Shown here in pieces: positions 34,330-43,222 of a DNA stretch of 64,000 bases. The stretch is from Pseudomonas veronii (lineage in GTDB: Bacteria > Pseudomonadota > Gammaproteobacteria > Pseudomonadales > Pseudomonadaceae). The stretch covers positions 1-64,000 of the forward strand of contig NZ_JYLL01000016.1 in NCBI RefSeq assembly GCF_001439695.1, given 5' to 3'. The number at the start of each line of letters is the position of its first letter. Position 1 is the stretch's first letter. The notes beneath the pieces were generated by a model. The model was not told the origin of the DNA. It did no database searches and saw only the letters and a list, made by a program, of their open reading frames with translations. Position numbers and translations under genes: made by a program.

Positions 34330-34956
34330 AAGAGCTGAAACTCGCCGGTGCGGACCGAATCCCTTGCGTGGCGGCCACCTCCGGTGCCGGATGCTGTCAG
34401 GGTGTTGTGGGCCACAACACTTGCCATGTCGCCGGCACGGATGCCGGATCCTGCCAAGGTGGTGCGGGCCGCACCACTTATATGGCTGCCACCTCCGGTG
34501 CCGGATGCTGTCAGGGTGTTGTGGGCCACAACACTTGCCGTGTCGCCGGCACGGATGCCGGATCCTGCCAAGGTGGTGCGGGCCGCACCACTTATATGGC
34601 GGCCACCTCCGGTGCCGGATGCTGTCAGGGTGTTGTGGGCCACAACACTTGCCATGTCGCCGGCACGGATGCCGGATCCTGCCAAGGTGGTGCGGGCCGC
34701 ACCACTTATATGGCGGCCACCTCCGGTGCCGGATGCTGTCAGGGTGTTGTGGGCCACAACACTTGCCGTGTCGCTGGCACGAATGCCGGATCCTGGGCAA
34801 GTGATTTGGGCCGAGTCACTTGCGTGGCGGCCGCGGCGTATTTCGGTTCCTGTCAGGGTGTTGCGGGCCGCAACACTTGCTGTGTAGCTGGCACAGATTC
34901 CGGTCACGACCGCTTCGCTCTGGGCCGCGTTACCACGATATTCTGGTTGTCCACCT
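34330..34956. repeat. Tandem 57-bp repeat array, putative oriV of the ICE
   Basis: About eleven head-to-tail units of exactly 57 bp. Units at 34387-34785 alternate between two types (CCGGATGCTGTCAGG... and CCGGATCCTGCCAAGG...). Outer units are degenerate. Each central unit carries a palindrome, GTGTTGTG-ggc-CACAACAC or GTGGTGCG-ggc-CGCACCAC. The pKLC102 origin was described as a series of 57-bp repeats, and this array lies between replication-associated genes. Because 57 is a multiple of 3, several frames stay open through it. They are not genes. Confidence 0.8.
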
Positions 34957-34960
34957 GACA

Positions 34961-36262
34961 TCATGGATGTGTACCCCGATTAGGCTTCAGCAGATGCAGC
35001 ATTCCGCTGAGTGTGTGTTTTGCGGTTTGTATCGACTCAGGGCTACGCGTCTGCGTTAGCGTCTTCGTCGGCTGCTCTGCGCCCTCTGGCGGGGCTGAAG
35101 CGTCTTGACGCTCGGGGCTCGCTTTTGCCTTGTCGTCAGGGTTCCATTGGCTGTTGAAATCGCCGCGAACGGCCATGCCGACGAGCGTCATTAAGTATCC
35201 AAGCGGGTTTCGGACCCCTCCCGAGTCACAGCGGTGGACCCATTGTTTGATGAGCGCGGTTTTCAACTCTGCTGGAACCTTTTGCAGCGCCAGGACCGCG
35301 TTCTGTTTTTGCTCGACCGGTAGTCGATGCAGTGCACCGAGCAAATCGGCAGCGATGTCGTTTGGTGTGGGCGGTACATGTACAGAGCTTTTACAAACAT
35401 CTTTGTGTGTATCTGTATACGTACTATATGAGTTCGGATGCCGAACTAAGTCCGAACTCAGTGATTTACGGCTGAGTTCGGCATCCGAACTCTGCTCCAA
35501 AGCGATTCGCTCTTCGCCTTTTTCACTGAGTTCGGTATCCGAACTCAGTGGAGATAGAGCTATATTTTGCTGAGTTCGGATTCCGAACTCAGTCGCTTTA
35601 AGAACGACTGGAGCCTGCGCTTTGGTCCAGGCCTGGCTATTCATGCGGGATTCGATGATGTCCAGCCTGCTAGGTAAGCGTTGGCCAACATCAGGATCAG
35701 CTGCAAATTCCTTCCAGGCAATTTCTGCCACTTCGCGAATCACCTTGGTCTGGTGCTGCATTGACTGCGCGAGTAGCTGCAAGTAGTCCTTGTCGAACTC
35801 TATAGCTTCGGCCGGTGTGACCGGTTCGTCGTGAAGCAGGTAGACGTTGCCTTGCACTTGTCCACTCAGATCATTGCGCACCCGTCGCCCCAGGCTAAGC
35901 CAACGGGTGAGACGTAAGGTCACTAATGCTTTTGATACAGTTTCACGCGAGGCAGGCCTACCGGGTTGCATACCCAAATATGGCCGCAGTTGGTCATAGG
36001 TAGGGAACGCCGTAAGGCCGTCGTCATTGATCAGTAGGCGAAATACCTGCCAGGTGTTTCTTTCAAGCGGGGTTAAGCGATCATCCAAAAGCAATCGGCG
36101 AGGAACCGTTTCGTGTGGGTTCCCGCTGAAAATAATTCCGGAGTAGGGGGAAGACCCTTCAATCCCCGGAGGCGCCGACTCTTTTTTCTGAAGCAAATGA
36201 GCTTCAAGGTGACCCGAGGCCGAGTCTAAAAGCGTCGACAAGGGAAGCCGAGACAACCTCAT
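34961..36262 (-). CDS. STY4528-family ICE/pathogenicity-island replication protein
   Basis: A 433-residue protein. An N-terminal segment (ETVPRRLLLDDRLTPLERNT) is followed by a winged-helix-like DNA-binding region (YDQLRPYLGMQPGRPASRET, VSKALVTLRLTRW) typical of replication initiators. The C-terminus (NPLGYLMTLVGMAVRGDFN) resembles the same family. It is placed next to the 57-bp array, as expected for an initiator that binds it. ATG at 36262 overlaps the DUF2857 gene by 4 bp. Confidence 0.75.
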   Translation of the reverse strand: MRLSRLPLSTLLDSASGHLEAHLLQKKESAPPGIEGSSPYSGIIFSGNPHETVPRRLLLDDRLTPLERNTWQVFRLLINDDGLTAFPTYDQLRPYLGMQPGRPASRETVSKALVTLRLTRWLSLGRRVRNDLSGQVQGNVYLLHDEPVTPAEAIEFDKDYLQLLAQSMQHQTKVIREVAEIAWKEFAADPDVGQRLPSRLDIIESRMNSQAWTKAQAPVVLKATEFGIRTQQNIALSPLSSDTELSEKGEERIALEQSSDAELSRKSLSSDLVRHPNSYSTYTDTHKDVCKSSVHVPPTPNDIAADLLGALHRLPVEQKQNAVLALQKVPAELKTALIKQWVHRCDSGGVRNPLGYLMTLVGMAVRGDFNSQWNPDDKAKASPERQDASAPPEGAEQPTKTLTQTRSPESIQTAKHTLSGMLHLLKPNRGTHP

Positions 36263-36954
36263 AATACAGAGTCACCTTCCACCGATGTCGCTGCAGGCTG
36301 TGCAAGTCGTTGAGAAGACACAAGCTGTAGCCTTCTCGGAAGGCCAGGGTTTGCAGGAGGGTAAAGCCCTTCCTTTATCCAGGACTGAATGCGATGCCAG
36401 ATGATGGCCAGGCTGAGGTTTTCGTGGGTCTCATCTGGGCTAGTATCCTGTGGAGCATTGAGTTCCTCGGCGACCAACATGGCGATGTCCAGCAACGCGA
36501 GACTGTCGCCAAGCTCTACCTGATGCTCTTGCATTAGGTGCGTCCATCGGTACCAAAGCTGAGCGTCCATCTCCTCACTGAATTCGCGCCAACGGCCACG
36601 ACGTGCCGTCACGCCGATCATTAGGCGTTGAAGGGCCACATCCTGCGGAGACAGCCCGAAGAACTGTTGCAGCATTTGAGTGGTCGCGCCAAGTCGCAGC
36701 GCACGTTCAATCATGCGCACTTCTTCATCAGAACGCTGCGCGCCTGACAGTAGTTTTTTTACCATGTCCCCATCAATGGTGACGTTGCACCAAGACACGG
36801 GAGTGTTAAGCAGCAAGCTCAGTACTGAAGGTTGTTGGAGCTGAGCCAATATCTCTGGCTCCAGGCCCATTTCGATGCAGCGCCGAAGTTGGCCATTACG
36901 CATGTGATGAAGCACCTGTGACAGGATTGCTTCATTTATTGGTGTCTTGGACAT
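36259..36954 (-). CDS. DUF2857 family protein
   Basis: A 231-residue helical protein: VLHHMRNGQLRRCIEMGLEP, a helix-turn-helix-like segment ALRLGATTQMLQQFFGLSPQ and WREFSEEMDAQLWYRW. DUF2857 (STY4526-like) proteins sit between parB and the STY4528 gene in these elements. Suggested roles in replication or regulation are inference from position. ATG at 36954 has GGGGGAG upstream. Confidence 0.7.
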   Translation of the reverse strand: MSKTPINEAILSQVLHHMRNGQLRRCIEMGLEPEILAQLQQPSVLSLLLNTPVSWCNVTIDGDMVKKLLSGAQRSDEEVRMIERALRLGATTQMLQQFFGLSPQDVALQRLMIGVTARRGRWREFSEEMDAQLWYRWTHLMQEHQVELGDSLALLDIAMLVAEELNAPQDTSPDETHENLSLAIIWHRIQSWIKEGLYPPANPGLPRRLQLVSSQRLAQPAATSVEGDSVL

Positions 36955-36982
36955 GACGACTCCCCCTTGTAGAGTCCGTGTG

Positions 36983-38749
36983 TTAACTGGCTGAATTCGG
37001 ACCGTTGTTGGCGACTGACTGGATTTCCAGGTCAATCAAACGTCTTGCGAGACGAATAATGCGGAACAGCTTCACTAGAGCGCCGTCGCTGAGACGGCAT
37101 TCACTTTCAGGGGGCTGATCTTTTGTGTGAGGCTGGCCCAGTAAGATCTGGCCCAGTCCGGCTGCGAACTCAAAGTCAGCCAACGCGTCGATTTGAAGCT
37201 TGGGTTGCTGCTGAATCATTTTCAGTACGATGGCCATCGAGCCGCTCAAAGACTGGAGCAGCGTCAAGGTATGTTGGGCTGTGGCAGTAATTTCGACTTC
37301 CGCTTCGGGGTGTCGGTAGCTGAACCCGACGCCACCATCGATATCGATAAATTGACCTGGGGCTTTGACCGAGCTGGCTATTTCGCGAGCCAATTGAGCG
37401 ATGTGCTGACGCAGGGTCGCGGTATTGTCTATTTCGCGTTCGATGTACCAAAGGTCAGAAATGGGATTGAGTCCGCCAGCTTGAACAGGGATGGCCACCA
37501 AGGCATTGGAGGCGAAGTCGGGCAAGACCTCACCGTCAAGCGCAGCGAGCTCCCGTTTCATCTTGTCGACTCTGGGAGAAGTCTTCACAGGGCTCGCAAC
37601 GTGCCCATCGATACGTGCTTGGCGCTCTTGTGGGCTCATTTGCTCCTGCGGAGTTGGGGCCAGTTGCTGTTGCACCCCTTGAGGTGAAGGACTCTCTTTG
37701 GAGGGCGTCGTCTTATGTGTGCTGCCCCCCGAAGTAGTAGGGGGTAGTTGTAGAGGGTTCTGATTAGCCTCAATGCCATTGTTCGAAACGTTAAGTTGAG
37801 TCCCCCCCTCAAATTGCGATGCAGGGTACTGTGGCAGCTCAAGAACCGGCGTAGACCGGCGCAATTGGTCCTGGTTCTGAGTGATTTCCAACAGTATTTG
37901 CTCGTAGCCGAGGTTCAGCGGCTTTTTAAGGTGATCTATCAGTTCGTCCTGAAATCGCTGGAATAGAAATTCTTCAGCGTCGCCCTCAAACTGGGACAGT
38001 ACATCTTGGAAAAGCGTATCGAAATCAAGGTGCTGCTCCTGCTCTTGATAATTGCGATCCCAGCACTGAAGAGCTGTTTTGCGCAAAGACAGAAGCTTTA
38101 TGATTCTGTCTACTCCCAGTCCAGAGTACAGCGCGCCTGGAATTGCTGGCAGTAAGTACCGAATGGTGTCGTGCATACGACTCAAGTGAGACGCGGAGAC
38201 CGGGTAGCCATCCGCTGACAGCCGCCGTGAAAGCTCACGTAATGAGATAGACTCCCCTGCCTCTGTTTCATACAGCGCTCTCGCTTTGTCGACCCCAATA
38301 GCCCGCTCAATGAACAGGAGCTGGCCTTGGAGGTCGTTTTCAGCCAAGTGGCCGGTGAGCGAGATGATTTCGCCCCGAACGGCGTCCCAGGGTCGAAATA
38401 GGCAGTGAAACTTGAAGTACTTCTCGTCGCCGGTCTCACGATACAACTCGTTTAAAATTGCCAGGCGAGTGTTGCCGCCGTTGCGGATCCGGTACTTATC
38501 TTCCCCAGGTTTACGAGTGACGGGAGGTGGCGTATCGAGTCCCCGATTTCGTATCGACTCTTTAATTTCATCGTACTTCGGGTTACGAGTCGTCCTTGGG
38601 TTTTCGTCATACGGCAGCGTTTCGTCGAGAGTCAACAGCATGGGGGTATCGACGATGGGGTCGCTCATTCGCGCTGCCACCGGCGACTTCGATTCAAACG
38701 CCGGCAGCAACAGCTTATCTTTCATGGTTTGGGCCAAAGACGCTTTCAT
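36983..38749 (-). CDS. parB: ParB-family partition protein of PFGI-1-class ICE
   Basis: A 588-residue protein with an N-terminal ParB/Srx domain (LDETLPYDENPRTTRNPKYD, IRNRGLDTPPPVTR, YRIRNGGNTRLAILNEL), a helix-turn-helix region (SLRELSRRLSADGYPVSASH) and a long C-terminal half with a Gln/Pro/Ser linker. It is about twice the length of chromosomal ParB, as is usual for the ICE-specific family. Partner of ParA at 44677-45537. It overlaps the Arc-like gene by 4 bp. Confidence 0.85.
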   Translation of the reverse strand: MKASLAQTMKDKLLLPAFESKSPVAARMSDPIVDTPMLLTLDETLPYDENPRTTRNPKYDEIKESIRNRGLDTPPPVTRKPGEDKYRIRNGGNTRLAILNELYRETGDEKYFKFHCLFRPWDAVRGEIISLTGHLAENDLQGQLLFIERAIGVDKARALYETEAGESISLRELSRRLSADGYPVSASHLSRMHDTIRYLLPAIPGALYSGLGVDRIIKLLSLRKTALQCWDRNYQEQEQHLDFDTLFQDVLSQFEGDAEEFLFQRFQDELIDHLKKPLNLGYEQILLEITQNQDQLRRSTPVLELPQYPASQFEGGTQLNVSNNGIEANQNPLQLPPTTSGGSTHKTTPSKESPSPQGVQQQLAPTPQEQMSPQERQARIDGHVASPVKTSPRVDKMKRELAALDGEVLPDFASNALVAIPVQAGGLNPISDLWYIEREIDNTATLRQHIAQLAREIASSVKAPGQFIDIDGGVGFSYRHPEAEVEITATAQHTLTLLQSLSGSMAIVLKMIQQQPKLQIDALADFEFAAGLGQILLGQPHTKDQPPESECRLSDGALVKLFRIIRLARRLIDLEIQSVANNGPNSAS

Positions 38750-38982
38750 ACTCTGGCTCCTGGCTGCTCATAAGCCGGGCTTGCCGCCAAAAGCTGGTCA
38801 ATGATTTTCAAAGCACGATCCAGAGCAGCTTCAAGTTCGGCAGTTGTCTCCAGCCGATAAACAATTTCTGAGTTCATCGACCTGGCGTTTTCACGTGCTT
38901 CCAACGCGATGCGTTCGCGCATCCCGTCGGGCAGGCGAATAACGAATTTTTCTTCATGCAGACGCTGTGGTTTGTTACTCAT
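38746..38982 (-). CDS. Arc-family ribbon-helix-helix DNA-binding protein
   Basis: A 78-residue protein with the Arc/MetJ pattern EKFVIRLPDGMRERIALEAR followed by ENARSMNSEIVYRLETT (beta strand then two helices). Such proteins are dimeric repressors or accessory partition factors. It is coupled to parB (ATGA), so it may regulate the parB-DUF2857-STY4528 operon. Confidence 0.85.
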   Translation of the reverse strand: MSNKPQRLHEEKFVIRLPDGMRERIALEARENARSMNSEIVYRLETTAELEAALDRALKIIDQLLAASPAYEQPGARV

Positions 38983-39015
38983 GGTGGGCTCCGATGCCTA
39001 GGGTAGAAAGTGTGT

Positions 39016-40017
39016 TCAGCGACGTTTCAACTGATCAGTGAGTTGGGTAGGTAACCCCTTGATGACTAATGAATTGGACGCCTCGTCGTACTCGATCTTG
39101 TCCCCTAGCAGATGCGCTTCAAAACTGATGGACAAGCCTTCGGCACGGCCGGTGAACCGACGGAATTGGTTGAGAGTGCGTTTATCCAGGGGGATTTCCG
39201 GCGACAGGCCGTAGTCCTTATTGCGGATATGGTCGTAGAACGCCTTGGGGCGATCTTCATCGATCAAGCCTGACAGTTCCTCCAGGCCCATGGGTTCACC
39301 GAGCTTGGCCTGGCTGGTGGCGTAGTCCACCAGGGCCTTGGTTTTCTCGCGGGCCGATTCGTCTGGCAGGTCTTCGTTTTCAACGAAGTCGCTGAACGCC
39401 TTGAGGAGGGCGCGGGTTTCGCCCGGGCCGTCGACGCCTTCCATGCAGCCAATGAAGTCGCTGAAATACCCCGAGATCTTCTTACCGTTTTTGCCTTTGA
39501 TGTACGAGATGTACTGCTTGGATTGCTTGTTGTTCTGCCACTCGGACAAGTTGATACGCGCTGCCAGGTGCAACTGGCCAACGTCCAGGTGGCGTGAAGG
39601 AGTGACGTCCAGATCGTCAGTAACCACCACGCCTTCACTGTGGTGGAGCAGGGCGACAGTTAGGTAGTCGGTCATGCCTTGCTGGTAATGGGCAAACAGT
39701 ACGTGGCCACCGGTGGAGAGGTTGGACTCTTCCATCAGCTTTTGCAGATGCTCGACCGCCGTGTGGCTGAAGGCGGTGAAGTCCTGGTCACCTTCAAAGT
39801 ACTGCTTTAACCAGCCGCTAAACGGGTGCGCGCCGGACTCGGCATGGAAGAAACCCCAGGCCTTGCCTTGTTTGGCGTTATAGCTCTCGTTGAGGTCGGC
39901 AAGCATGTTCTCGATGGCGACCGATTCGGATAGCTCCGAATCGCGTGCCTGGAGAACAGCAGGTGTGCCATCGGGTTTTTTGTCGATCAGGTGGACGATG
40001 CAATGACGGATAGGCAT
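39016..40017 (-). CDS. Nucleoid-associated protein NdpA/YejK family
   Basis: A 333-residue protein beginning [20 protein letters not shown], with [20 protein letters not shown] and the C-terminal [20 protein letters not shown], the NdpA/YejK layout at its normal length. These proteins associate with DNA or topoisomerases in the nucleoid. An ICE copy may package or silence transferred DNA. The first base pair overlaps the HicA-like stop (40017). Confidence 0.87.
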   Translation of the reverse strand: MPIRHCIVHLIDKKPDGTPAVLQARDSELSESVAIENMLADLNESYNAKQGKAWGFFHAESGAHPFSGWLKQYFEGDQDFTAFSHTAVEHLQKLMEESNLSTGGHVLFAHYQQGMTDYLTVALLHHSEGVVVTDDLDVTPSRHLDVGQLHLAARINLSEWQNNKQSKQYISYIKGKNGKKISGYFSDFIGCMEGVDGPGETRALLKAFSDFVENEDLPDESAREKTKALVDYATSQAKLGEPMGLEELSGLIDEDRPKAFYDHIRNKDYGLSPEIPLDKRTLNQFRRFTGRAEGLSISFEAHLLGDKIEYDEASNSLVIKGLPTQLTDQLKRR

Positions 40018-40256
40018 TAGATTGCCTCCTGCGAGTGTAGGGTTTGAGCTCGATCAGCACGACGAATACGGGCTTTGGCGTTGAGGCCTGAGCGGTAATC
40101 GCTTGCGGTTGATGAGGTGTAAATCGATCCAAGGCCAGATTTCGTGAACTTGATATGGCCACCTTGAGTGCGAGACACCGTCCAGCCATTCGCTTCAGCA
40201 AACTTCACGAGTACACGAAGGCTCTCGCTTTTTCCGCGTAGGAGATTGGTGGTCAT
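40017..40256 (-). CDS. HicA-like dsRNA-binding-fold protein without adjacent HicB
   Basis: A 79-residue protein with the HicA pattern: [20 protein letters not shown] then KFTKSG, with the conserved Gly-Gly-His containing the catalytic His of HicA mRNA interferases. There is no HicB-like antitoxin next to it. The downstream gene is NdpA and the upstream one a 173-residue unknown. It may be a repurposed RNA-binding domain or use a non-standard partner. Confidence 0.6.
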   Translation of the reverse strand: MTTNLLRGKSESLRVLVKFAEANGWTVSRTQGGHIKFTKSGLGSIYTSSTASDYRSGLNAKARIRRADRAQTLHSQEAI

Positions 40257-40774
40257 AGCTCTGCATCCCTGTCTGCCAGAACGTTACCGGTCTGGATCGC
40301 GATGATTTCAGCCTGATCGCCAGGAAACTTGGTACCGAGCTCATGCAAAAAGTGACGCGTAGCCTCACGTGCTCCAGGCACGCGGAACACCACGCTGCAG
40401 TGCTGAACTTCCGCGGGGTGTTGCAGGTGAGACATGACGGCCACTTTCAGCGAGCAGCACTGGAGGTAGCGGGGCACCCAAACCGACCAGAAGTAGCTGG
40501 ATAGCAAGGCGCCCGCACAGAGCAGTTCAACGGTAATTGTTGCGCTGGGCGTGTTGGTCAGCTCGACGTAGCCGAGCTTCTCAAACTCCAACAGATCCTC
40601 ACGCATGCTCATTGGGACCACGGTGCTGTGGTCACGAGCAAGGCGGCCGATCGCTTGAGCTAATGCGTCGAGCTCCACCGGGTTGATCCCAGATTTATGG
40701 GCATGAGCCACAGCAGAGGCTTCGAACACGGCACCGGCATGGATACTAGGAAATAGCTCGGCGCTACTGTGCAT
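40253..40774 (-). CDS. ICE protein of unknown function
   Basis: A 173-residue protein with an alpha-helical N-terminus (HKSGINPVELDALAQAIGRL) and a C-terminal domain (VQHCSVVFRVPGAREATRHF). ATG at 40774 has a perfect AGGAGGTG, which decides the start against a longer frame. It overlaps the HicA-like gene by 4 bp and the zinc-ribbon gene by 11 bp, so the three are co-translated. Its position directly before the HicA-like gene makes it a candidate partner, but it has no HicB signature. Confidence 0.55.
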   Translation of the reverse strand: MHSSAELFPSIHAGAVFEASAVAHAHKSGINPVELDALAQAIGRLARDHSTVVPMSMREDLLEFEKLGYVELTNTPSATITVELLCAGALLSSYFWSVWVPRYLQCCSLKVAVMSHLQHPAEVQHCSVVFRVPGAREATRHFLHELGTKFPGDQAEIIAIQTGNVLADRDAEL

Positions 40775-40958
40775 CCGACACCTCCTGAAGCTCCTCGATG
40801 TCATAGCTATTGCAAGTAGGGCAAATAAGCTCGTCCACTTCACCGCCGGGTAAGGCTGGAGCGCCACTCACTTGATGTTTCGGGTGGTGGCTATCGCATT
40901 GAAGGCACCAGTGAGTGATGCGTACGAGAGTATTCATCGCTGAGGTGTGCTTTTTCAT
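40764..40958 (-). CDS. Small zinc-ribbon-like protein
   Basis: A 64-residue protein with two CxxC pairs (CLQC at about 18-21, CPTC at about 46-49), the arrangement of a four-Cys zinc ribbon. ATG at 40958 overlaps the dnaB stop (ATGA). Probably a nucleic-acid- or protein-binding accessory factor. Nothing more specific can be said. Confidence 0.65.
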   Translation of the reverse strand: MKKHTSAMNTLVRITHWCLQCDSHHPKHQVSGAPALPGGEVDELICPTCNSYDIEELQEVSDAQ

Positions 40959-42304
40959 AGTTGAGCCCCTTGCCAGCCGGCGTTGGGACTGAGGTTGGCA
41001 AACCGGGTCTGATTGGCGATGAAGGCTGTTCGTACGGTCCCAGTTGGGCCGTTACGCGCCTTGCCGAGAATGATTTCTGCAATGCCTTTGTGTTCGCTCT
41101 GAGGGTGGTACACCTCGTCCCGGTAGACGAACATAATCAGGTCCGCGTCCTGTTCAATCGCACCGCTATCACGCAGGTCTGCGTTGATCGGACGCTTATT
41201 TGGCCGTCGCTCCAGTTCTCGGTTGAGCTGGGAAAGCGCAACCACCGGGCAATTCATCTCTTTCGCTAGGGCCTTGAGGGACTGGGATATAGCGCTGATC
41301 TCGTTGGCCCTGTTTTCCTGACCTGGGCAGCGCATGAGCTGCAGGTAATCGATCAGGATCAAGCTCGGGTGTCCGAAGCGACGAGCTGCTCGACGAGATT
41401 TAGCTCTGATTACTGCAGGCGTGAGCGCTGATGAGTCGTCGATGACCAGCCGCTCTCCATAGCCATTAATACGAGAAACCGCTGCAGTCAGCTTCGGCCA
41501 ATCATCATCATCGAGCTTGCCCTTCAATAGCCTGCCCAGATCGATATGGCCTAGGATGCCCATCAATCGATACATCAGTGCTTTGGCCGGCATTTCCATG
41601 CTGAAAACCTGAACTGTACGATCAAGCTTTGCCTGCAGAGCCGTATCTATGAAGTTCAAGGCCAGAGAGGTCTTCCCCATAGACGGGCGCGCGCCGAGGA
41701 TGATCAGGTCGGCTTCTTGAAAACCCGACGTCAGCTCGTCCAGGTCCTCCAGGCCTGAAGGCAGGCCGGTCACGGTGATATTGCCGTTGAAATGTTCGTC
41801 TATTTGTTCGACGACGTTCGTCAGGCATTGGTTGATATTGACGAATTCCGTTGCGCTCTTGCCTTCACCCAGAGCGAACAGTTGCTGTTCAATTGATTCT
41901 TGAACATCCTCCGCACTTGCCAACGGGTCTGTCGCCTCGCGAGAGCATTGGTATCCAAGGGACATGAGCTGTCTGAGCCGAGAGCGATTACGCACGATGG
42001 ATGCGTAATGCTCGATGTTGGCTACAGACGGCGTGTTTTTGGCCAGCTCGCCCAGATAGCTCAGCCCTCCGGCTTCGTCTGGCTCCTCCAACGCGTTGTG
42101 GACGGTGACGATGTCGAACGGAATGGACTTGTCAGCAAGGCTTGCCATTGTCCGGAACAGCAACCGATGGTCGTGTCGGAAAAAATCAGAGGCATCCAGT
42201 TTGTCTGCGACGAGATCCCAGGTGTTGTTGTCGAGCAGTAGCCCACCTAACACACCTTGTTCAGCCTCTACGGAGTAGGGAGGTGAGAGGTCAAGGTGAT
42301 TCAT
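40955..42304 (-). CDS. dnaB: Replicative DNA helicase, DnaB family
   Basis: A 449-residue RecA-fold hexameric helicase. The N-terminal domain (SVEAEQGVLGGLLLDNNTWD) binds primase in DnaB. Walker A is GARPSMGKT at 204-212. Walker B is LILIDYLQLM, followed by VVALSQLNRELERRPNKRP and DADLIMFVYRDEVY. It is ICE-encoded and distinct from the chromosomal copy. It would load at the ICE origin with the STY-type proteins. Confidence 0.93.
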   Translation of the reverse strand: MNHLDLSPPYSVEAEQGVLGGLLLDNNTWDLVADKLDASDFFRHDHRLLFRTMASLADKSIPFDIVTVHNALEEPDEAGGLSYLGELAKNTPSVANIEHYASIVRNRSRLRQLMSLGYQCSREATDPLASAEDVQESIEQQLFALGEGKSATEFVNINQCLTNVVEQIDEHFNGNITVTGLPSGLEDLDELTSGFQEADLIILGARPSMGKTSLALNFIDTALQAKLDRTVQVFSMEMPAKALMYRLMGILGHIDLGRLLKGKLDDDDWPKLTAAVSRINGYGERLVIDDSSALTPAVIRAKSRRAARRFGHPSLILIDYLQLMRCPGQENRANEISAISQSLKALAKEMNCPVVALSQLNRELERRPNKRPINADLRDSGAIEQDADLIMFVYRDEVYHPQSEHKGIAEIILGKARNGPTGTVRTAFIANQTRFANLSPNAGWQGAQL

Positions 42305-42519
42305 TTCCCAGACTCCTGGCCTATCTGAAGAAAACCACTCCCGTTGCGTGCCCCCAGGGCTTTGACCATGTCGACTTCAACCTTCGCTGAATTGATCATG
42401 ACCTGAGCAACCTCGGCAACCGCTTTGGCCCGTTCGATTTCCATTGGTCTTTCTGGGTCCAGGAGGCTCTCGATCGCGACGAACAGGTGATTACGTAGAT
42501 CTTCAATCTTGTTCTTCAT
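42301..42519 (-). CDS. Small phage/ICE-type protein, unknown function
   Basis: A 72-residue protein starting MKNKIEDLRNHLFVAIESLL, with MEIERAKAVAEVAQVMINSA. Similar short proteins occur in transposable phages and ICEs and have no known function. ATG at 42519 is decided by GGGAGG six bases upstream. A TTG two codons earlier overlaps that site. It overlaps both the HNH gene and dnaB by a few bases. Confidence 0.65.
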   Translation of the reverse strand: MKNKIEDLRNHLFVAIESLLDPERPMEIERAKAVAEVAQVMINSAKVEVDMVKALGARNGSGFLQIGQESGK

Positions 42520-43222
42520 GTTCAACCTCCCGGATGGTGCGTTTGAGTTTGCCGATAGCGCGTATTGCGGATTTCAGCTCTTCCGGATACCGATGAATGG
42601 TGTTCCGACGCATACGTTCTGCTCTCGTCAGCAACTCCAGGTTATTCAGGGCTATATGGGCCTTGTTGCCGTCCTTGAAGCACACGCACATGTTTATAGG
42701 GACTGGTCCGTGATGCTCCTCCCAAAGCAGTACATGCACGGCTTTCCAGTCAACGGGTGGGTAACCGGTATCGGTGATTTTCTTCTGCTGATAACCGTCA
42801 GGAGTTGTGCGCAGGCTGCCAATAGGCAGCCAGTTCCCCGGTTTATTGCCGGCCTTAAACTGCGTCTGAGTCATACGGCCAGAGGAGGGGAGCCCCTTAA
42901 GGCCCTTATTCCATGGGACGGATCCCTTGGGAAAGCGGAATTCTGCGCCCAACTTGCCGTCAAGCCGGCCACAGAGACTACTGCGAAGAAACTCGGCGCT
43001 TTTGCTCAAGCCCAGCCGTTTGGCTTTGGCATAGACCTGATAGACGCTGAGCCCCAATTCGGCGGCTAGGACCTGAGTCGGTTCATTGGGATAGCGGGCA
43101 ATGAGCGAGCGCTCTTCTGCCTCACTCCAAACATGGTGTTTGTGAACCGGGGCAAGCCCAAGTTGGGATCTGGCTTGTTCCAGCGCCGCCATGGCCAAAG
43201 GTGAAAGCGAATGAGTTCTCAT
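42503..43222 (-). CDS. HNH endonuclease family protein
   Basis: A 239-residue protein. The N-terminal part has a helix-turn-helix-like element (AAELGLSVYQVYAKAKRLGL). The C-terminal nuclease domain reads VHVLLWEEHHGPVPINMCVC then FKDGNKAHIALNNLELLTRA, the HNH-3 pattern with paired His/Asn. Typical of homing- or phage-type nucleases. ATG at 43222 overlaps the DUF2786 gene by 4 bp. Confidence 0.8.
   Translation of the reverse strand: MRTHSLSPLAMAALEQARSQLGLAPVHKHHVWSEAEERSLIARYPNEPTQVLAAELGLSVYQVYAKAKRLGLSKSAEFLRSSLCGRLDGKLGAEFRFPKGSVPWNKGLKGLPSSGRMTQTQFKAGNKPGNWLPIGSLRTTPDGYQQKKITDTGYPPVDWKAVHVLLWEEHHGPVPINMCVCFKDGNKAHIALNNLELLTRAERMRRNTIHRYPEELKSAIRAIGKLKRTIREVEHEEQD

Noticed and set aside
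34330-34956. Possible CRISPR array
   Set aside because: Units are contiguous with no unique spacers, are 57 bp long, and there are no cas genes.
34281-34964. Long overlapping reading frames on both strands with repetitive proteins across the 57-bp array
   Set aside because: The unit length is a multiple of three, so frames stay open by arithmetic. Four frames are open at once, none has a ribosome site or familiar domain, and the palindromes explain the sequence.
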